A stretch of 64,000 nt of DNA from JAKPUX01 sp035388125 (lineage in GTDB: Bacteria > Zhuqueibacterota > Zhuqueibacteria > Residuimicrobiales > Residuimicrobiaceae): the NCBI GenBank assembly GCA_035388125.1, contig DAOOPF010000003.1:1-64000 (forward strand), given 5' to 3'. Positions within the stretch are counted from its first letter, which is position 1, and every line of letters begins with the position of its first letter. This document shows positions 53,861-63,175 of this stretch, one piece after another. Both the position numbers and the translations under genes were made by a program. The notes beneath the pieces were generated by a model, which searched no databases, was not told where the DNA came from, and worked only from the letters and a program-made list of their open reading frames with translations.

Positions 53861-54745
53861 TTAGATAACAATTTGATCTGAGAGATTGTTTTCCCGGCCT
53901 TTTTCCTCTTCGCCGTTTTTCTCGTTGGGCTCCTCGTCGGGTTCCTCGGAGAACCGCATGCCGGTGGGCTCATCAAAACGGCGCTCGCCCCGGACGATGC
54001 GTGGGCCTTCGCTGCGCGCAAAGAAGGAATCGGCATCCGGTTCGGAGGGTTCAGCGGGCGCGGCCGGTTCCGCATTGAAGAATGACGCTGGTTTCGCCGG
54101 TGGGGGCGTCGCCAGGCCAACGGCTGCCGGCGCTGCGCCCGGCGTTTGCACTGGGGCAAAGGCGGCGGGTGGATGGGGCTGTTCCAGCCCTGGCGCGGGC
54201 GGCTGTTCCTTTTCGGCCGCGAGGACCGGGCGCGGCAGCCTGCCGCGCAAGGAGGGGGCCTGGGGCTCCTCGCCCTCGTTCTGTTTGATCATGGCATCAT
54301 CAATACCGAGCACATCGAGCAGTTCGATCTGGGATTCGAGCAGATGGCGCAGCCGGCGGGAGAAGGACTCCTTCTGGGCGCGCAGGAGGTTGATCTCCGA
54401 GCGCAGCTCCTGCAGCTCTTCCTTGGCGTTTTCGATGATCCTCTCGGCCTGCAGTTCCGCCTCATGAATGCGCAGTTCCGCTTCGCGCAGGGAGTTGAAG
54501 CGCGATTCCTCGACGGTGCTGGTGGCTTTCATCAGGGTTTCGCGCAGGGTGTGCTCGACCTGCTGGTAGTCGCGCAGCTGGGTGCGCAGTTTGATCAGCT
54601 CGTCGCTCTGCTGGTTTTTTTCACGCAGAACGATTTCGAGTTCGTCGGCGACCATGATCAGGAATGCTTCCACCTCTTCCGGATCAAAACCGCGCATGCT
54701 TTTTTTGAACTCTTGCTTGCGGATGTCCAATGGGGTCAGTTTCAC
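53861..54745 (-). CDS. DivIVA-domain protein
   Basis: The 294-residue protein begins with the DivIVA membrane-binding motif MKLTPLDIRKQEFKKSMRGF followed by a long coiled coil (about 20-150) and a Pro/Ala-rich, acidic disordered tail. DivIVA proteins recognise curved membrane or organise division and growth sites as coiled-coil oligomers. It sits between PLPBP and PNP, near cell-envelope genes, and starts 15 bases after the PLPBP stop. In Gram-negative FCB bacteria its exact function is not established. Confidence 0.85.
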   Translation of the reverse strand: MKLTPLDIRKQEFKKSMRGFDPEEVEAFLIMVADELEIVLREKNQQSDELIKLRTQLRDYQQVEHTLRETLMKATSTVEESRFNSLREAELRIHEAELQAERIIENAKEELQELRSEINLLRAQKESFSRRLRHLLESQIELLDVLGIDDAMIKQNEGEEPQAPSLRGRLPRPVLAAEKEQPPAPGLEQPHPPAAFAPVQTPGAAPAAVGLATPPPAKPASFFNAEPAAPAEPSEPDADSFFARSEGPRIVRGERRFDEPTGMRFSEEPDEEPNEKNGEEEKGRENNLSDQIVI

Positions 54746-54759
54746 AGTGGTCTCCGAGG

Positions 54760-55440
54760 TTAAATTCTTTCTCCAAACAGTGCCCGGCCGAGGCGAATGA
54801 TGGTGGCTCCTTCTTCGATGGCGATTTCATAATCATCGCTCATGCCCATGGAGAGCTGGCTGATGCCTAATCCGGAAGTGTTGAGACGTTCCTGCAGCGC
54901 CTGCAGCAGGCGGAAGCAGGAACGGATGCGTTGGGAGTCGGGAGAAAGCGCGCCGATGGTCATCAGGCCGGTCAGGCGCAGCCGGGGCAGGCTGGCGATT
55001 TCGCGGGCCAGAGCCTCCGCCCCATCCGGCGCGACGCCGAATTTCCTGCTTTCTCCGGAAGTATTGACCTCCAGGAAACACTCGATTGTTTTGCCCTGCG
55101 CTGCGGCCTCACGGTCGATCTCGCGGGCAATGTGCAGGGAGTCGACCGATTCGATGAGCGTGGCGAATTGCAGCGCGCGCTTGACTTTGTTGCTTTGAAG
55201 ATGGCCGATCATGTGCCAGGATAACGGCAGGTCCGTGAGCTGCTGAGATTTTGCCCAGGCTTCCTGGACGCGGTTTTCCCCGATGAGCGTGAGGCCCAGA
55301 GCGGCGGCCTCACGAATGCGCTCGGCAGCGACTGTTTTGGTCACGGCGAGCAGCGAGACCTCATCGGCCTGCCGGCCGCTGCGCAGAGCGGCCGCCTGGA
55401 TCCGTTCGGTCACGTATTTTAGATTGTCGAAAATGGCCAT
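54760..55440 (-). CDS. PLP homeostasis protein (YggS/PLPBP family)
   Basis: The 226-residue TIM-barrel protein binds pyridoxal phosphate through Lys36 in LLAVTKT. GENRVQEA, WHMIGHLQSNKVK, EVNTSGESRKFGV and LSMGMSDDYEIAI are family hallmarks. It is not a catalyst but a vitamin B6 carrier that affects amino-acid pools. It is the first gene of a minus-strand run towards DivIVA, with a candidate promoter at 55465-55493, and such yggS-divIVA neighbourhoods are common. Confidence 0.93.
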   Translation of the reverse strand: MAIFDNLKYVTERIQAAALRSGRQADEVSLLAVTKTVAAERIREAAALGLTLIGENRVQEAWAKSQQLTDLPLSWHMIGHLQSNKVKRALQFATLIESVDSLHIAREIDREAAAQGKTIECFLEVNTSGESRKFGVAPDGAEALAREIASLPRLRLTGLMTIGALSPDSQRIRSCFRLLQALQERLNTSGLGISQLSMGMSDDYEIAIEEGATIIRLGRALFGERI

Positions 55441-55464
55441 CCGGTCACTTTTTTTGTAACGTTA

Positions 55465-55493
55465 AATATAAAATTTATTGGGCTAATATGCAA
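55465..55493 (-). promoter_or_regulatory. Candidate promoter for the yggS-divIVA unit
   Basis: On the minus strand TTGCAT (55493-55488) and TATATT (55470-55465) are 17 bases apart; the -10 box is strong and the -35 box weak. The implied leader is about 20 bases. Confidence 0.4.
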
Positions 55494-55577
55494 TTGAAAT
55501 CTGGAAGGCCCCGGCCAGCTGCTGTGAGGGTCGGGAGGGAAGGAGCAGGCAATTGACGGCGCCAGTTTATTATTTGT

Positions 55578-55606
55578 TTGATTTTCCTGCTGAATTTTTG
55601 TAAAAT
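55578..55606 (+). promoter_or_regulatory. Candidate promoter for the surface polysaccharide locus
   Basis: TTGATT (55578-55583) and TAAAAT (55601-55606) with a 17-base spacer lie in an AT-rich stretch 55 bases before the Wzz-type gene, back to back with the yggS promoter. Confidence 0.5.
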
Positions 55607-55660
55607 ATAGTTATTATTCATCCTATTGAATTTTCGTTCCGCCATCCATCGAGGGAGAAT

Positions 55661-56890
55661 ATGAATCAAGGCAAGCTGAATTTCATTGATTTGCTGGCCA
55701 CCATCGTTCAACGGCGAAAGATCATCTACATCAACGTCATCTCCATCGCCCTGATTTCCCTGATTATCAGCCTGTTGATGCCAAAGTGGTATAAATCCGA
55801 GGCGATCGTCCTGCCGCCCATGAGTGACAGTTTTTCGTTCGGACTGGGTGGGGCACTCGGTGAAATCGCCGGTTCGATGCTGGGACCGAGCGGGTATGAG
55901 CTGCCCATGCTGGCCACCCGCGCCGATGTCTATGAGACCATCCTCAAAAGCCGCAGGGTGGCAGAGGAGGCGGTTGCCAAATTTGATCTCAACCGCGTCT
56001 ACAAGAGCGACAATATCGATCTGGCGGTGCGGGCTTTTCGCAAGCATGTCAAGACCGAAGTGGGGCGTGACGGCAGCCTCAAGGTCTCCTTCGAGGCGAA
56101 AAAAGATCCCCGCCTGGCGGCGGATGTGGCCAACTATATGGTGACGATCCTCGACCAGATCAATCAGACAACCAGCCAGTCCAAGGCGAAAAATTCGCGT
56201 CTCTTTATTGAGGAGCGCCTGACCGAAACCAAAAAGGCACTGGCTGATGCCGAGTCAGCTCTTAAAACCTTTCAGGAGAAGAACAATACCCTTTCCCTGC
56301 CAGAACAAACCCGGGTTTCGGTCGAGAGCGCCGCGGAGCTGATGGCCGAATTGACCTCGCTGCGAATTCAGCTGGGTGTGATGAACAAAGATATGAGCCC
56401 CTCTCATGCGGCGGTGGTTGAACTGAAGAACCGCATTCAACAGATCGACAAGGTATTGCGGGAGATGAAACAGGGCAGCGCTGGCAAAACCGGTGGCAGT
56501 GTCGGCATGGATGAATTCCTGCTCCCGCTGGAGAAGGTGCCCGACCTGGGTCTGCAGTTTGCCAGGCTTTACCGCGAGGTCAAGATTCAGGAAGCCATTT
56601 TCGAACTCTTGACACAGCAGTATGAGCAGGCGCGGATCAGAGAGATGGAAAACACGCCGACGCTGCAGGTTTTACAGATGGCAACCCCGCCCATTCTTAA
56701 AAGCCGCCCCAAGCGGGCGATCGTGATTCTGGTATCCGTACTTTTCGCCTTTATCGTCAGTCTCCTGATCATCCTCGTCCAGGACTATTTTTCCCGGATG
56801 CGGGCAGAACACCGGGGCACTTTTGAAAAATATGCCTGGGTAGCGGAGCAGCTCAAGCGGGATCTCAAATCGATCAAGCCAGGGAAATAG
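55661..56890 (+). CDS. Polysaccharide chain-length determinant (Wzz/PCP family)
   Basis: The 409-residue inner-membrane protein has transmembrane helices at about 20-40 and 360-383 flanking a large periplasmic part with long coiled coils (about 170-225). The N-terminal Wzz domain (NFIDLLATIVQRRK) is intact. No cytoplasmic tyrosine kinase is fused, so it is the polysaccharide co-polymerase that sets chain length for the Wzy polymerase encoded next. CGAGGGAGAAT precedes the ATG. Confidence 0.87.
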   Translation: MNQGKLNFIDLLATIVQRRKIIYINVISIALISLIISLLMPKWYKSEAIVLPPMSDSFSFGLGGALGEIAGSMLGPSGYELPMLATRADVYETILKSRRVAEEAVAKFDLNRVYKSDNIDLAVRAFRKHVKTEVGRDGSLKVSFEAKKDPRLAADVANYMVTILDQINQTTSQSKAKNSRLFIEERLTETKKALADAESALKTFQEKNNTLSLPEQTRVSVESAAELMAELTSLRIQLGVMNKDMSPSHAAVVELKNRIQQIDKVLREMKQGSAGKTGGSVGMDEFLLPLEKVPDLGLQFARLYREVKIQEAIFELLTQQYEQARIREMENTPTLQVLQMATPPILKSRPKRAIVILVSVLFAFIVSLLIILVQDYFSRMRAEHRGTFEKYAWVAEQLKRDLKSIKPGK

Positions 56891-56901
56891 GCTGCACTAC
56901 C

Positions 56902-58305
56902 ATGTACAGGGCAAATCCATATACAGCGCGCGAGCAATCCCGCGCTCTCGGGCTCTCGGCGCTGATTTTTTTCCTCTATTTTTTAATCGCCATCAAGACG
57001 GAGTTTCTGCTCAGTTTTGCCATCCTGACCGGATTCGTCATCGCCGTCGGACTCTTCTGGCTCATGGTGAAGAATCCGGGCTACGGTGTTGCGGTCATGA
57101 TCATCGGCACCGCTCTGGACCAGATGGGCAAAATACCCGGCACGCCGATCACGATTTTTCACCTCGGCTTTGCCGTTTCCATGGCGGCCTGGCTGCTTCT
57201 CGCTTTGATGGGGAAGAGCGGGGATTTCCGACGCACTGCCATCGATTTGCCCCTGCTGCTTTTTCTTGCCATGATCAGTTTTTCTCTGCTTTATACCCCG
57301 GACCGGGCGGATGCGACCGTCAACTTTCTGCGGCTTTTAGCGCTGGTCCTGGTGATGTATGTGACGACCAATGTAGTCCGGGATCGTATAACGCTGGCTT
57401 TCGCTCTGGCTTCGCTTATTCTGAGCGCGCTGGCCCTTTCAGCTTTCGCTCTGACCTCCATCGGCGGCACCTCCACTTCGATGATGCAGCTGGCCGTCGG
57501 TTTTGCCAAGGTGTTCGGGCGTTTTGGGGCGACCTTTGAAAACCCCAACTATTTTGCCACTTTTCTCATGCTGGCCCTGGCATTGGCTTTTGCCTATATC
57601 ACCTATGGCGGGGTACCCGGGCTGATCCGGCTGATTCTGCTGCCGGTGTCGGTGGTGATGCTGATCGCGATGATCGGCACCTTTTCGCGCGCCGCCTGGG
57701 TGGCGATGATTGCCGCCGCGGCTGTGGTCATCTACTATTCCAGGTACCGCAGATTAATCTTCATCACAGCCATTGCTATGGTTATCATTGCCATCCCCCT
57801 GCTGTGGAACAGCGTTTTCTTTCAGAGTTTTTTTATGCGCTTCACCTCGCTCTCAGATGCATCGGCTGATCCATCGAGCATGACGAGGGTTTTTCTGTTT
57901 CGCGGGGGATGGAATATGCTGCTGGACAGCTACTTCCTCGGCATCGGCTACCGGGGGTTCCCGGTTTATTATGAACAGACCTACAAGCCCCACAGCCAGG
58001 TGCTCTATGATGTATTCGAATCCCATACCCTGCCGATGGAGATCCTCGCCGAACTGGGCATCATCGGCTTTTCTCTTTTTATCTGGCTGCTGGTTCGCTA
58101 CTTTCGCTATGCAATTACCACGATGAACTCCCTCTCAACCCCTTTTCTCAAGGCCAGTTACATCGGTGTCTTTGCCGCGCTTGTCGGTTATTTCGCCAAT
58201 GCGCTCTTCAGCCCGGGACAGCTGAGCGGCAACTTTCTGTGGATCGGTTTCGGCCTGACCTTCGCCATCCCCCGGCTGGAACGGTCAACCGATCCCCGGG
58301 CGTGA
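56902..58305 (+). CDS. O-antigen ligase/polymerase family protein (Wzy/WaaL-like)
   Basis: The 467-residue protein has about 11-12 hydrophobic segments and the Wzy_C pattern: GRFGATFENPNYFATF in a periplasmic loop followed by LGIGYRGFPVYYEQTYKPHSQ. These proteins either polymerise repeat units or ligate O-antigen to lipid A core; sequence alone does not decide. It starts 11 bases after the Wzz-type gene and the flippase starts 2 bases after its stop. Confidence 0.85.
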   Translation: MYRANPYTAREQSRALGLSALIFFLYFLIAIKTEFLLSFAILTGFVIAVGLFWLMVKNPGYGVAVMIIGTALDQMGKIPGTPITIFHLGFAVSMAAWLLLALMGKSGDFRRTAIDLPLLLFLAMISFSLLYTPDRADATVNFLRLLALVLVMYVTTNVVRDRITLAFALASLILSALALSAFALTSIGGTSTSMMQLAVGFAKVFGRFGATFENPNYFATFLMLALALAFAYITYGGVPGLIRLILLPVSVVMLIAMIGTFSRAAWVAMIAAAAVVIYYSRYRRLIFITAIAMVIIAIPLLWNSVFFQSFFMRFTSLSDASADPSSMTRVFLFRGGWNMLLDSYFLGIGYRGFPVYYEQTYKPHSQVLYDVFESHTLPMEILAELGIIGFSLFIWLLVRYFRYAITTMNSLSTPFLKASYIGVFAALVGYFANALFSPGQLSGNFLWIGFGLTFAIPRLERSTDPRA

Positions 58306-58307
58306 AC

Positions 58308-59768
58308 ATGACGTCTATTTTCCGGCAAATTTTCCGGCAATCCTTCGCCTACGCTCTGGGTACCATTCTCAATCGTGTCACCAATATCATTCTGCTGCCC
58401 CTCTATGTGCGCATGCTCAGCAAAAGCGAATACGGCGTTCTCGAAATCCTGCTGTTAACTTCGACCGTGACCATGATCTTTCTGCAGCTGGGGATGGGAT
58501 CGGCAATTTTTCGCAGCGTACTCTACAAAGAGGGCGGAGACCGGGCGACAATAAGCTCGACGGCGCAATACTTTCTTGCTCTCTTCTCCCTGACGGTGAT
58601 CGCCGGGCTCTTCTGCTTTGCCCCCGAGCTGGCTCAAAGCCTTTTTGATTCGCGCGAGTCGGCTTCTTTACTGCGCATACTTTTCCTGGGCGATTTTTTT
58701 CTTGTTGCGGCCACCGTGCCCATGTCCCTGCTGCGGATCGACCAAAAGACCGGCCTTTTCGTACGGCTTTCCGCCGCCAACTGCATCATCGGCATCACCC
58801 TTAATCTCCTTTTCCTGGTGCACTGGAAAATGGGGGTGGCCGGCATTATCTGGGCCAACACCCTGACCGCGGCGGTCTTTGCCGCACTCTACCTTTACGT
58901 CAACCGCAGGGAGTGGCGGCCGCGTTTCTCTTTTCACGAGCTGCGCGATATGCTCGGGTTCGGACTGCCGCTGGTGCCGAGCGCTCTGGGTGATCTCGTC
59001 CTGCAGGCCTCGGATCGCTACATCATCAAATACACGCGCGGTTTTGAGGAGCTGGCCGCCTACAGCGTGGCGATGCGGCTGGCCATGGTGGTCTCTCTGG
59101 CCATCAATGCTTTTCAGATGGCCTGGCCCGCCATTTTTTTTCCGATGGTGAAAAAGCCTGAAGCCAGACCGCTCTTCGCCAGGCTCTTCACCTGGTGGAT
59201 CCTGGTTCTGGTGCTGGCCGCCCTGAGCCTGTCGCTCTTTGCCCGCGAAGTCATCGCCATTGTGGCGACGACCGGTTATCTGGAGGCGGCCGCCATTCTG
59301 CCCCTGATCTGCCTCTCTTTCATCTTCTATGGAACCTATTACTATACCTCCATCGGCATACAGGTTGAAAAGAAAAACCACTACTCGGCCTTCATCCTGG
59401 TCCTGGCCGCACTGCTGAACGTGCTGCTCAATCTGGCCATGATCCCGCGGTGGGGTCTTGCCGGCGCAGGGGTGGCCAAACTGGCGAGCAACATTTTCCT
59501 GGGGATCACAGTGGCGGCGGTCTCGCAGCGGCTGTATGCCATTCCCTACGAGTACAAAGCGATACTGCAGATCGGTCTGACCGGTGCAGCCCTCTATCTG
59601 GCGGGAGTGTGGATGAGCGGGTTTAATCTGCTCTCCTATGCCGGCCGGCTGCTTTTGCTGCTCGCTTTCCCGGTGATCCTCTGGCTGAGCGGTTTTTTCC
59701 GCAGGGAGGAGATGGCCGCCGCCAGCCGCGGGCTGCAAAAGTTGTGGGGTGGCACTCCTCATGCGTAA
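58308..59768 (+). CDS. Polysaccharide flippase (Wzx/MATE-like)
   Basis: The 486-residue protein has about 12-14 hydrophobic segments and the Polysacc_synt fold. YALGTILNRVTNIILLPLYVR at the N-terminus and the GFGLPLVPSALGDLVL segment are typical of lipid-linked oligosaccharide flippases. It would move undecaprenyl-linked units outward for Wzy. The start ATG 58308 lies 2 bases after the previous stop; the upstream in-frame extension is inside the ligase gene. Confidence 0.87.
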   Translation: MTSIFRQIFRQSFAYALGTILNRVTNIILLPLYVRMLSKSEYGVLEILLLTSTVTMIFLQLGMGSAIFRSVLYKEGGDRATISSTAQYFLALFSLTVIAGLFCFAPELAQSLFDSRESASLLRILFLGDFFLVAATVPMSLLRIDQKTGLFVRLSAANCIIGITLNLLFLVHWKMGVAGIIWANTLTAAVFAALYLYVNRREWRPRFSFHELRDMLGFGLPLVPSALGDLVLQASDRYIIKYTRGFEELAAYSVAMRLAMVVSLAINAFQMAWPAIFFPMVKKPEARPLFARLFTWWILVLVLAALSLSLFAREVIAIVATTGYLEAAAILPLICLSFIFYGTYYYTSIGIQVEKKNHYSAFILVLAALLNVLLNLAMIPRWGLAGAGVAKLASNIFLGITVAAVSQRLYAIPYEYKAILQIGLTGAALYLAGVWMSGFNLLSYAGRLLLLLAFPVILWLSGFFRREEMAAASRGLQKLWGGTPHA

Positions 59769-60909
59769 CGCAATCAAACATCTGCTCGGGGTGGTCCTGC
59801 TGACACTGCTCACTCTGCGCCGGATGATTCTCGGACGGCGGCGTGCCGATGAGCCCGGCAAGGTGATACTGCTTGCCGATATCGGATTGGGGAACGCGGT
59901 GATGGCTTTGCCGTTGCTCCGCAGCCTTCGACTCAACCGGCCGGCGATGGAAATCATCGTCCTGGCCAGCCCGTCCGCTGCGGTCATTTTTACAGCCGCC
60001 GGTCTGGCTGACCGGGTGATCGTGCTCAAATCTTCAGCAATCCAGCGGGTGCGCCAGGCTGCGGCGCTGCGCCGGGAGGCCATCGATCTCTGTCTGGTCA
60101 CCTTCCCCACCCTCTCGATGCCCCAGGAACTGCTCCCGCTGTGGTTGGGAGCGCGGGAGAACCGGATCCATGACTATCGCCCCATTCAGCCCTATTTTCA
60201 TTACCTCCTGCCGCTCTACAGCGTTCCGGCGGCGATTGATTACTCTCTGCATGATGTCGAGCAGAATCTGACACTCCTGCCCGCGCACTGGAAGATTGAC
60301 ACCGGCTATCCATCTCCAGCGATCAGCCCGCGCAGCCGGGAAGCCGCCGCCGATTTTCTGACGAAGCATGGTGCGACCGGAGAGGCGGGATATTTTGCCA
60401 TGCACCCCGGGGGCAAACGAGGGGCCGTTTATAAACGATGGCCTGCTGCTCAATTTCGCGCCCTCGCCGGTGAGATATTCGGCCGGTTTGGTGCGCCCAC
60501 GGTCGCGATTCTGGGACCGGATGAAAGGGAGATGATCTCCAGTCTGGAGGCGCCTTTTCTCATCCCTCTGGTCACCAATGATCTGGAGATTACTATTGCA
60601 GTCCTTGAAAAAAGTCGTTATTTTATTTCCAATGACTCTGGCCTCATGCATGTCGCCTCTCTGCTCGGGAGGCCGCAGATGGCCATTTGGGGAGCTACGG
60701 ATCCCCGCCGCAACCGGGCATGGAATCCGCATGCTGTCAATCTCTTCAATGAGTCCGTGCCCTGCTGGCCGTGCATCCGGTTTATCCCGACCGGCGCACA
60801 CCGCTCATGCCTCCGTGAATGTCTGGCAGGAGTGACCGTTACGGCGGCCATGGGGCTGCTAGTACAACACCTCTCACAGTTTGAATCGGGGCGCCACCCC
60901 CTGCCCTGA
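59761..60909 (+). CDS. Glycosyltransferase family 9 (heptosyltransferase-like)
   Basis: The 382-residue protein has two Rossmann halves typical of GT9. ADIGLGNAVMALPLLRSLR is the acceptor-side motif, HPGGKRGAVYKRWP is the donor-phosphate loop and SNDSGLMHVASLLGRP the conserved nucleotide-sugar site. Family members add heptose to LPS core. The N-terminus (about 5-25) is hydrophobic with arginines, suggesting membrane association. The ATG at 59761 overlaps the flippase stop by 8 bases. The sugar transferred is unknown. Confidence 0.87.
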   Translation: MRNAIKHLLGVVLLTLLTLRRMILGRRRADEPGKVILLADIGLGNAVMALPLLRSLRLNRPAMEIIVLASPSAAVIFTAAGLADRVIVLKSSAIQRVRQAAALRREAIDLCLVTFPTLSMPQELLPLWLGARENRIHDYRPIQPYFHYLLPLYSVPAAIDYSLHDVEQNLTLLPAHWKIDTGYPSPAISPRSREAAADFLTKHGATGEAGYFAMHPGGKRGAVYKRWPAAQFRALAGEIFGRFGAPTVAILGPDEREMISSLEAPFLIPLVTNDLEITIAVLEKSRYFISNDSGLMHVASLLGRPQMAIWGATDPRRNRAWNPHAVNLFNESVPCWPCIRFIPTGAHRSCLRECLAGVTVTAAMGLLVQHLSQFESGRHPLP

Positions 60910-60981
60910 CAGGGATCAATCAAGTCCGTCCGCCTCTTTAGTTACATGAACGATCCGGTCACCCAATTGCGGAGAAGGAAA

Positions 60982-62088
60982 ATGAAAGTAAATTTTCTCG
61001 ACCTTAAAGGCCAATACCAGAGCATCAAGCCGGAGATCGATGATGCCATTCAACAGGTGCTGGATCGGAGTGCATTTGCCGCGGGCCCTTTTGTCAAGGC
61101 CTTTGAAGAGCATTTCGCCGCCGCGCACCAGGCCCGTTTTTGTGCCGGCGTCAATTCCGGCACGGCGGCATTGCATATCAGCCTGATGGCGCTCGAGATC
61201 GGCAGGGGCGATGAGGTGATCGTACCGGCCAATACATTTTTCGCCACGCCTGAAGCCGTCAGTCTGGCCGGGGCTACCCCGGTCTTTGTCGATCATGAGC
61301 CTGACTATTATAACATCGATCCCGCTCAAATCGAAAAGGCCATCACTTCCAGGACCAGAGCGGTCATCGCCGTCAACCTGTACGGCCAGCCCGCGCAGCT
61401 GGACAAGATCAAAGCCATCGCCGCGAAGCATAACCTGCTGCTCATCGAGGACTGCGCTCAATCCCATCTGGCTACCCTGAACGGACAGTCGACCGGCACT
61501 TTCGGCATCTGCGGCTGCTTCAGCTTTTACCCCGGCAAAAATCTGGGCGCCTACGGTGAGGGCGGCGCCGTCATCACCGATGACGAGGCGCTGTACAAAA
61601 AGTTGATGATGCTGCGCGATCACGGCTCCGCGGTTAAATATCACCATGACCTGATCGGTCACAATTACCGACTGGAAGGCATGCAGGGAGCCATACTGGA
61701 CGTCAAATTAAAGTACCTGCCGGAGTGGACGGAGAAAAGACGGCGGAATGCGGACCTTTACCGCAGTGCCCTGGCCGGCATACCCGAAGTGGTGGTGCCG
61801 CGGGAGATGGCCGGCGCCAGGCACGTGTATCATATTTTCTGTGTACGCGTGCCCAGGCGCGATGAACTGATCAAGTACCTCGGGGACCATCAAGTCTACA
61901 CCGGCATTCATTACCCGATTCCCTGCCATCAGCAAAACGCCTATGCCGGTCTTGGCTACAAAGCGGGCGACCTGCCCTTGAGCGAAAGTTATGCGGGCCA
62001 GCTGCTTTCGCTGCCCATGTCGGAGATGCTCAAGGAGGAGGAACTGCTCTACGTTTGTGAAACCATCAAACAGTTCTACACTGCTTGA
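60982..62088 (+). CDS. DegT/DnrJ/EryC1-family sugar aminotransferase
   Basis: The 368-residue PLP enzyme makes amino sugars for surface glycans. The PLP Lys lies in FSFYPGKNLGAYGEGG, with EDCAQSHLA and GVNSGTAALHIS as other conserved parts. Its style matches 3-keto sugar transaminases such as FdtB/QdtB (UDP/dTDP-3-amino sugars). GGAGAAGGAA directly precedes ATG 60982, fixing the start over the upstream in-frame ATG at 60946. It suggests that the surface polymer contains an amino-deoxy sugar. Confidence 0.88.
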   Translation: MKVNFLDLKGQYQSIKPEIDDAIQQVLDRSAFAAGPFVKAFEEHFAAAHQARFCAGVNSGTAALHISLMALEIGRGDEVIVPANTFFATPEAVSLAGATPVFVDHEPDYYNIDPAQIEKAITSRTRAVIAVNLYGQPAQLDKIKAIAAKHNLLLIEDCAQSHLATLNGQSTGTFGICGCFSFYPGKNLGAYGEGGAVITDDEALYKKLMMLRDHGSAVKYHHDLIGHNYRLEGMQGAILDVKLKYLPEWTEKRRRNADLYRSALAGIPEVVVPREMAGARHVYHIFCVRVPRRDELIKYLGDHQVYTGIHYPIPCHQQNAYAGLGYKAGDLPLSESYAGQLLSLPMSEMLKEEELLYVCETIKQFYTA

Positions 62089-62099
62089 GAAATGATGCG

Positions 62100-63170
62100 A
62101 TGAAGCATGCACCTCTGCTCCTGATAGTGGTTCTGTTCCTGCTGATGGGCTGCGATAAAGAGCCGGATATCGTAACGCCGCCTGTCCCGCTGAACAAAAT
62201 TGCGATCGAACCGGAATTCGTCCCGCAATTTGAAAAGTGCCTCTGGTTCGATGACAAGTCGGCCGCTTATACCATCGGCTTTGATGACGCCCGGCCCACA
62301 CATTATCAGGTCTCCGGACCGGCTCTGACCGCGAGGAATATGCGCGGCACATTTTTTATTAATACCCAATATATTGTTGACTGGTCGGGCTGGCAGATGC
62401 TGGCTGATAAGGGCCATGAGATCGCCTCGCATACCTATTCACATCCCAAGCTCACCGGGTTGACGGAGACGCAGCAGCGGGAGGAGTTGAGCCGGGCGAT
62501 CACCGATATCGTCAGCCATATCCAGGGCATCAAGGAGGTGCCGAGTTTCTCCTATCCCTATGGCAATTATAATGACCAGGTGCGAAATCTGATCCGCTCC
62601 TATCATTACTCCGCTCGCGGGGATTCGGGCATAAACCGGCACACTTTGCGGGATGACGAACTCACCATGGTGCGCGGAGCCGGCGTATATCCACCTTTCG
62701 ATATGGGCGATATCGAAAGGCGGGTCGAAAGGGCGATCGCCAACAGGGGGTGGCTGATGGTCTATTTCCACTCCGTGAGCGCCAAAGGGGATTCGGACTA
62801 TACCACCATCCCGCTGACCAAATATCTCGCACATCTGGACTATGTGCAGCGGCGGCGGGACTGTCTCTGGATTGCCACCATGGGCGAGGTGACCGGCTAT
62901 CTCCGCCTGCGCCGGGATGCGGAGGTGCGCGTCGAAACGGTCGACTCGACCGAAATCGAGTTTTCTCTCGGCGGCTTGCAGGGACGTTATTCCGATCTGG
63001 CGCCGCTGACTGTGAAAATGAAACTGCCGCAGCAGTGGCGCGGGCACGAGATCGTGCTTACGCGGGAGGGAAGCAAGGCCCTGATTGCTCCCCGGCGATC
63101 CGATGATATGATCTATATCCACATTCCGCTTGGCGGCAGGGTCCGGCTGGCCGCGTCCGGAAGCCGCTGA
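62100..63170 (+). CDS. Polysaccharide deacetylase lipoprotein (NodB/CE4)
   Basis: The 356-residue protein has a lipoprotein signal with Cys18 (LLMGC) and a CE4/NodB domain (about 50-270). The metal-binding triad is visible as Asp63 in GFDDA with His111 and His115 in ASHTYSHP, and FSYPYGNYN is motif 3. A further beta-rich domain (about 275-356) follows. It should remove N- or O-acetyl groups from a surface glycan or peptidoglycan in the periplasm. It follows the aminotransferase by 11 bases. Confidence 0.85.
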   Translation: MKHAPLLLIVVLFLLMGCDKEPDIVTPPVPLNKIAIEPEFVPQFEKCLWFDDKSAAYTIGFDDARPTHYQVSGPALTARNMRGTFFINTQYIVDWSGWQMLADKGHEIASHTYSHPKLTGLTETQQREELSRAITDIVSHIQGIKEVPSFSYPYGNYNDQVRNLIRSYHYSARGDSGINRHTLRDDELTMVRGAGVYPPFDMGDIERRVERAIANRGWLMVYFHSVSAKGDSDYTTIPLTKYLAHLDYVQRRRDCLWIATMGEVTGYLRLRRDAEVRVETVDSTEIEFSLGGLQGRYSDLAPLTVKMKLPQQWRGHEIVLTREGSKALIAPRRSDDMIYIHIPLGGRVRLAASGSR

Positions 63171-63175
63171 AGCGC

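Noticed and set aside
53830..54159. N-terminal extension of the purine nucleoside phosphorylase
   Set aside because: It lies inside the DivIVA gene in another frame, is rich in Arg, Pro and Ser, and has no family similarity; GTG 53829 fits the known N-terminus.
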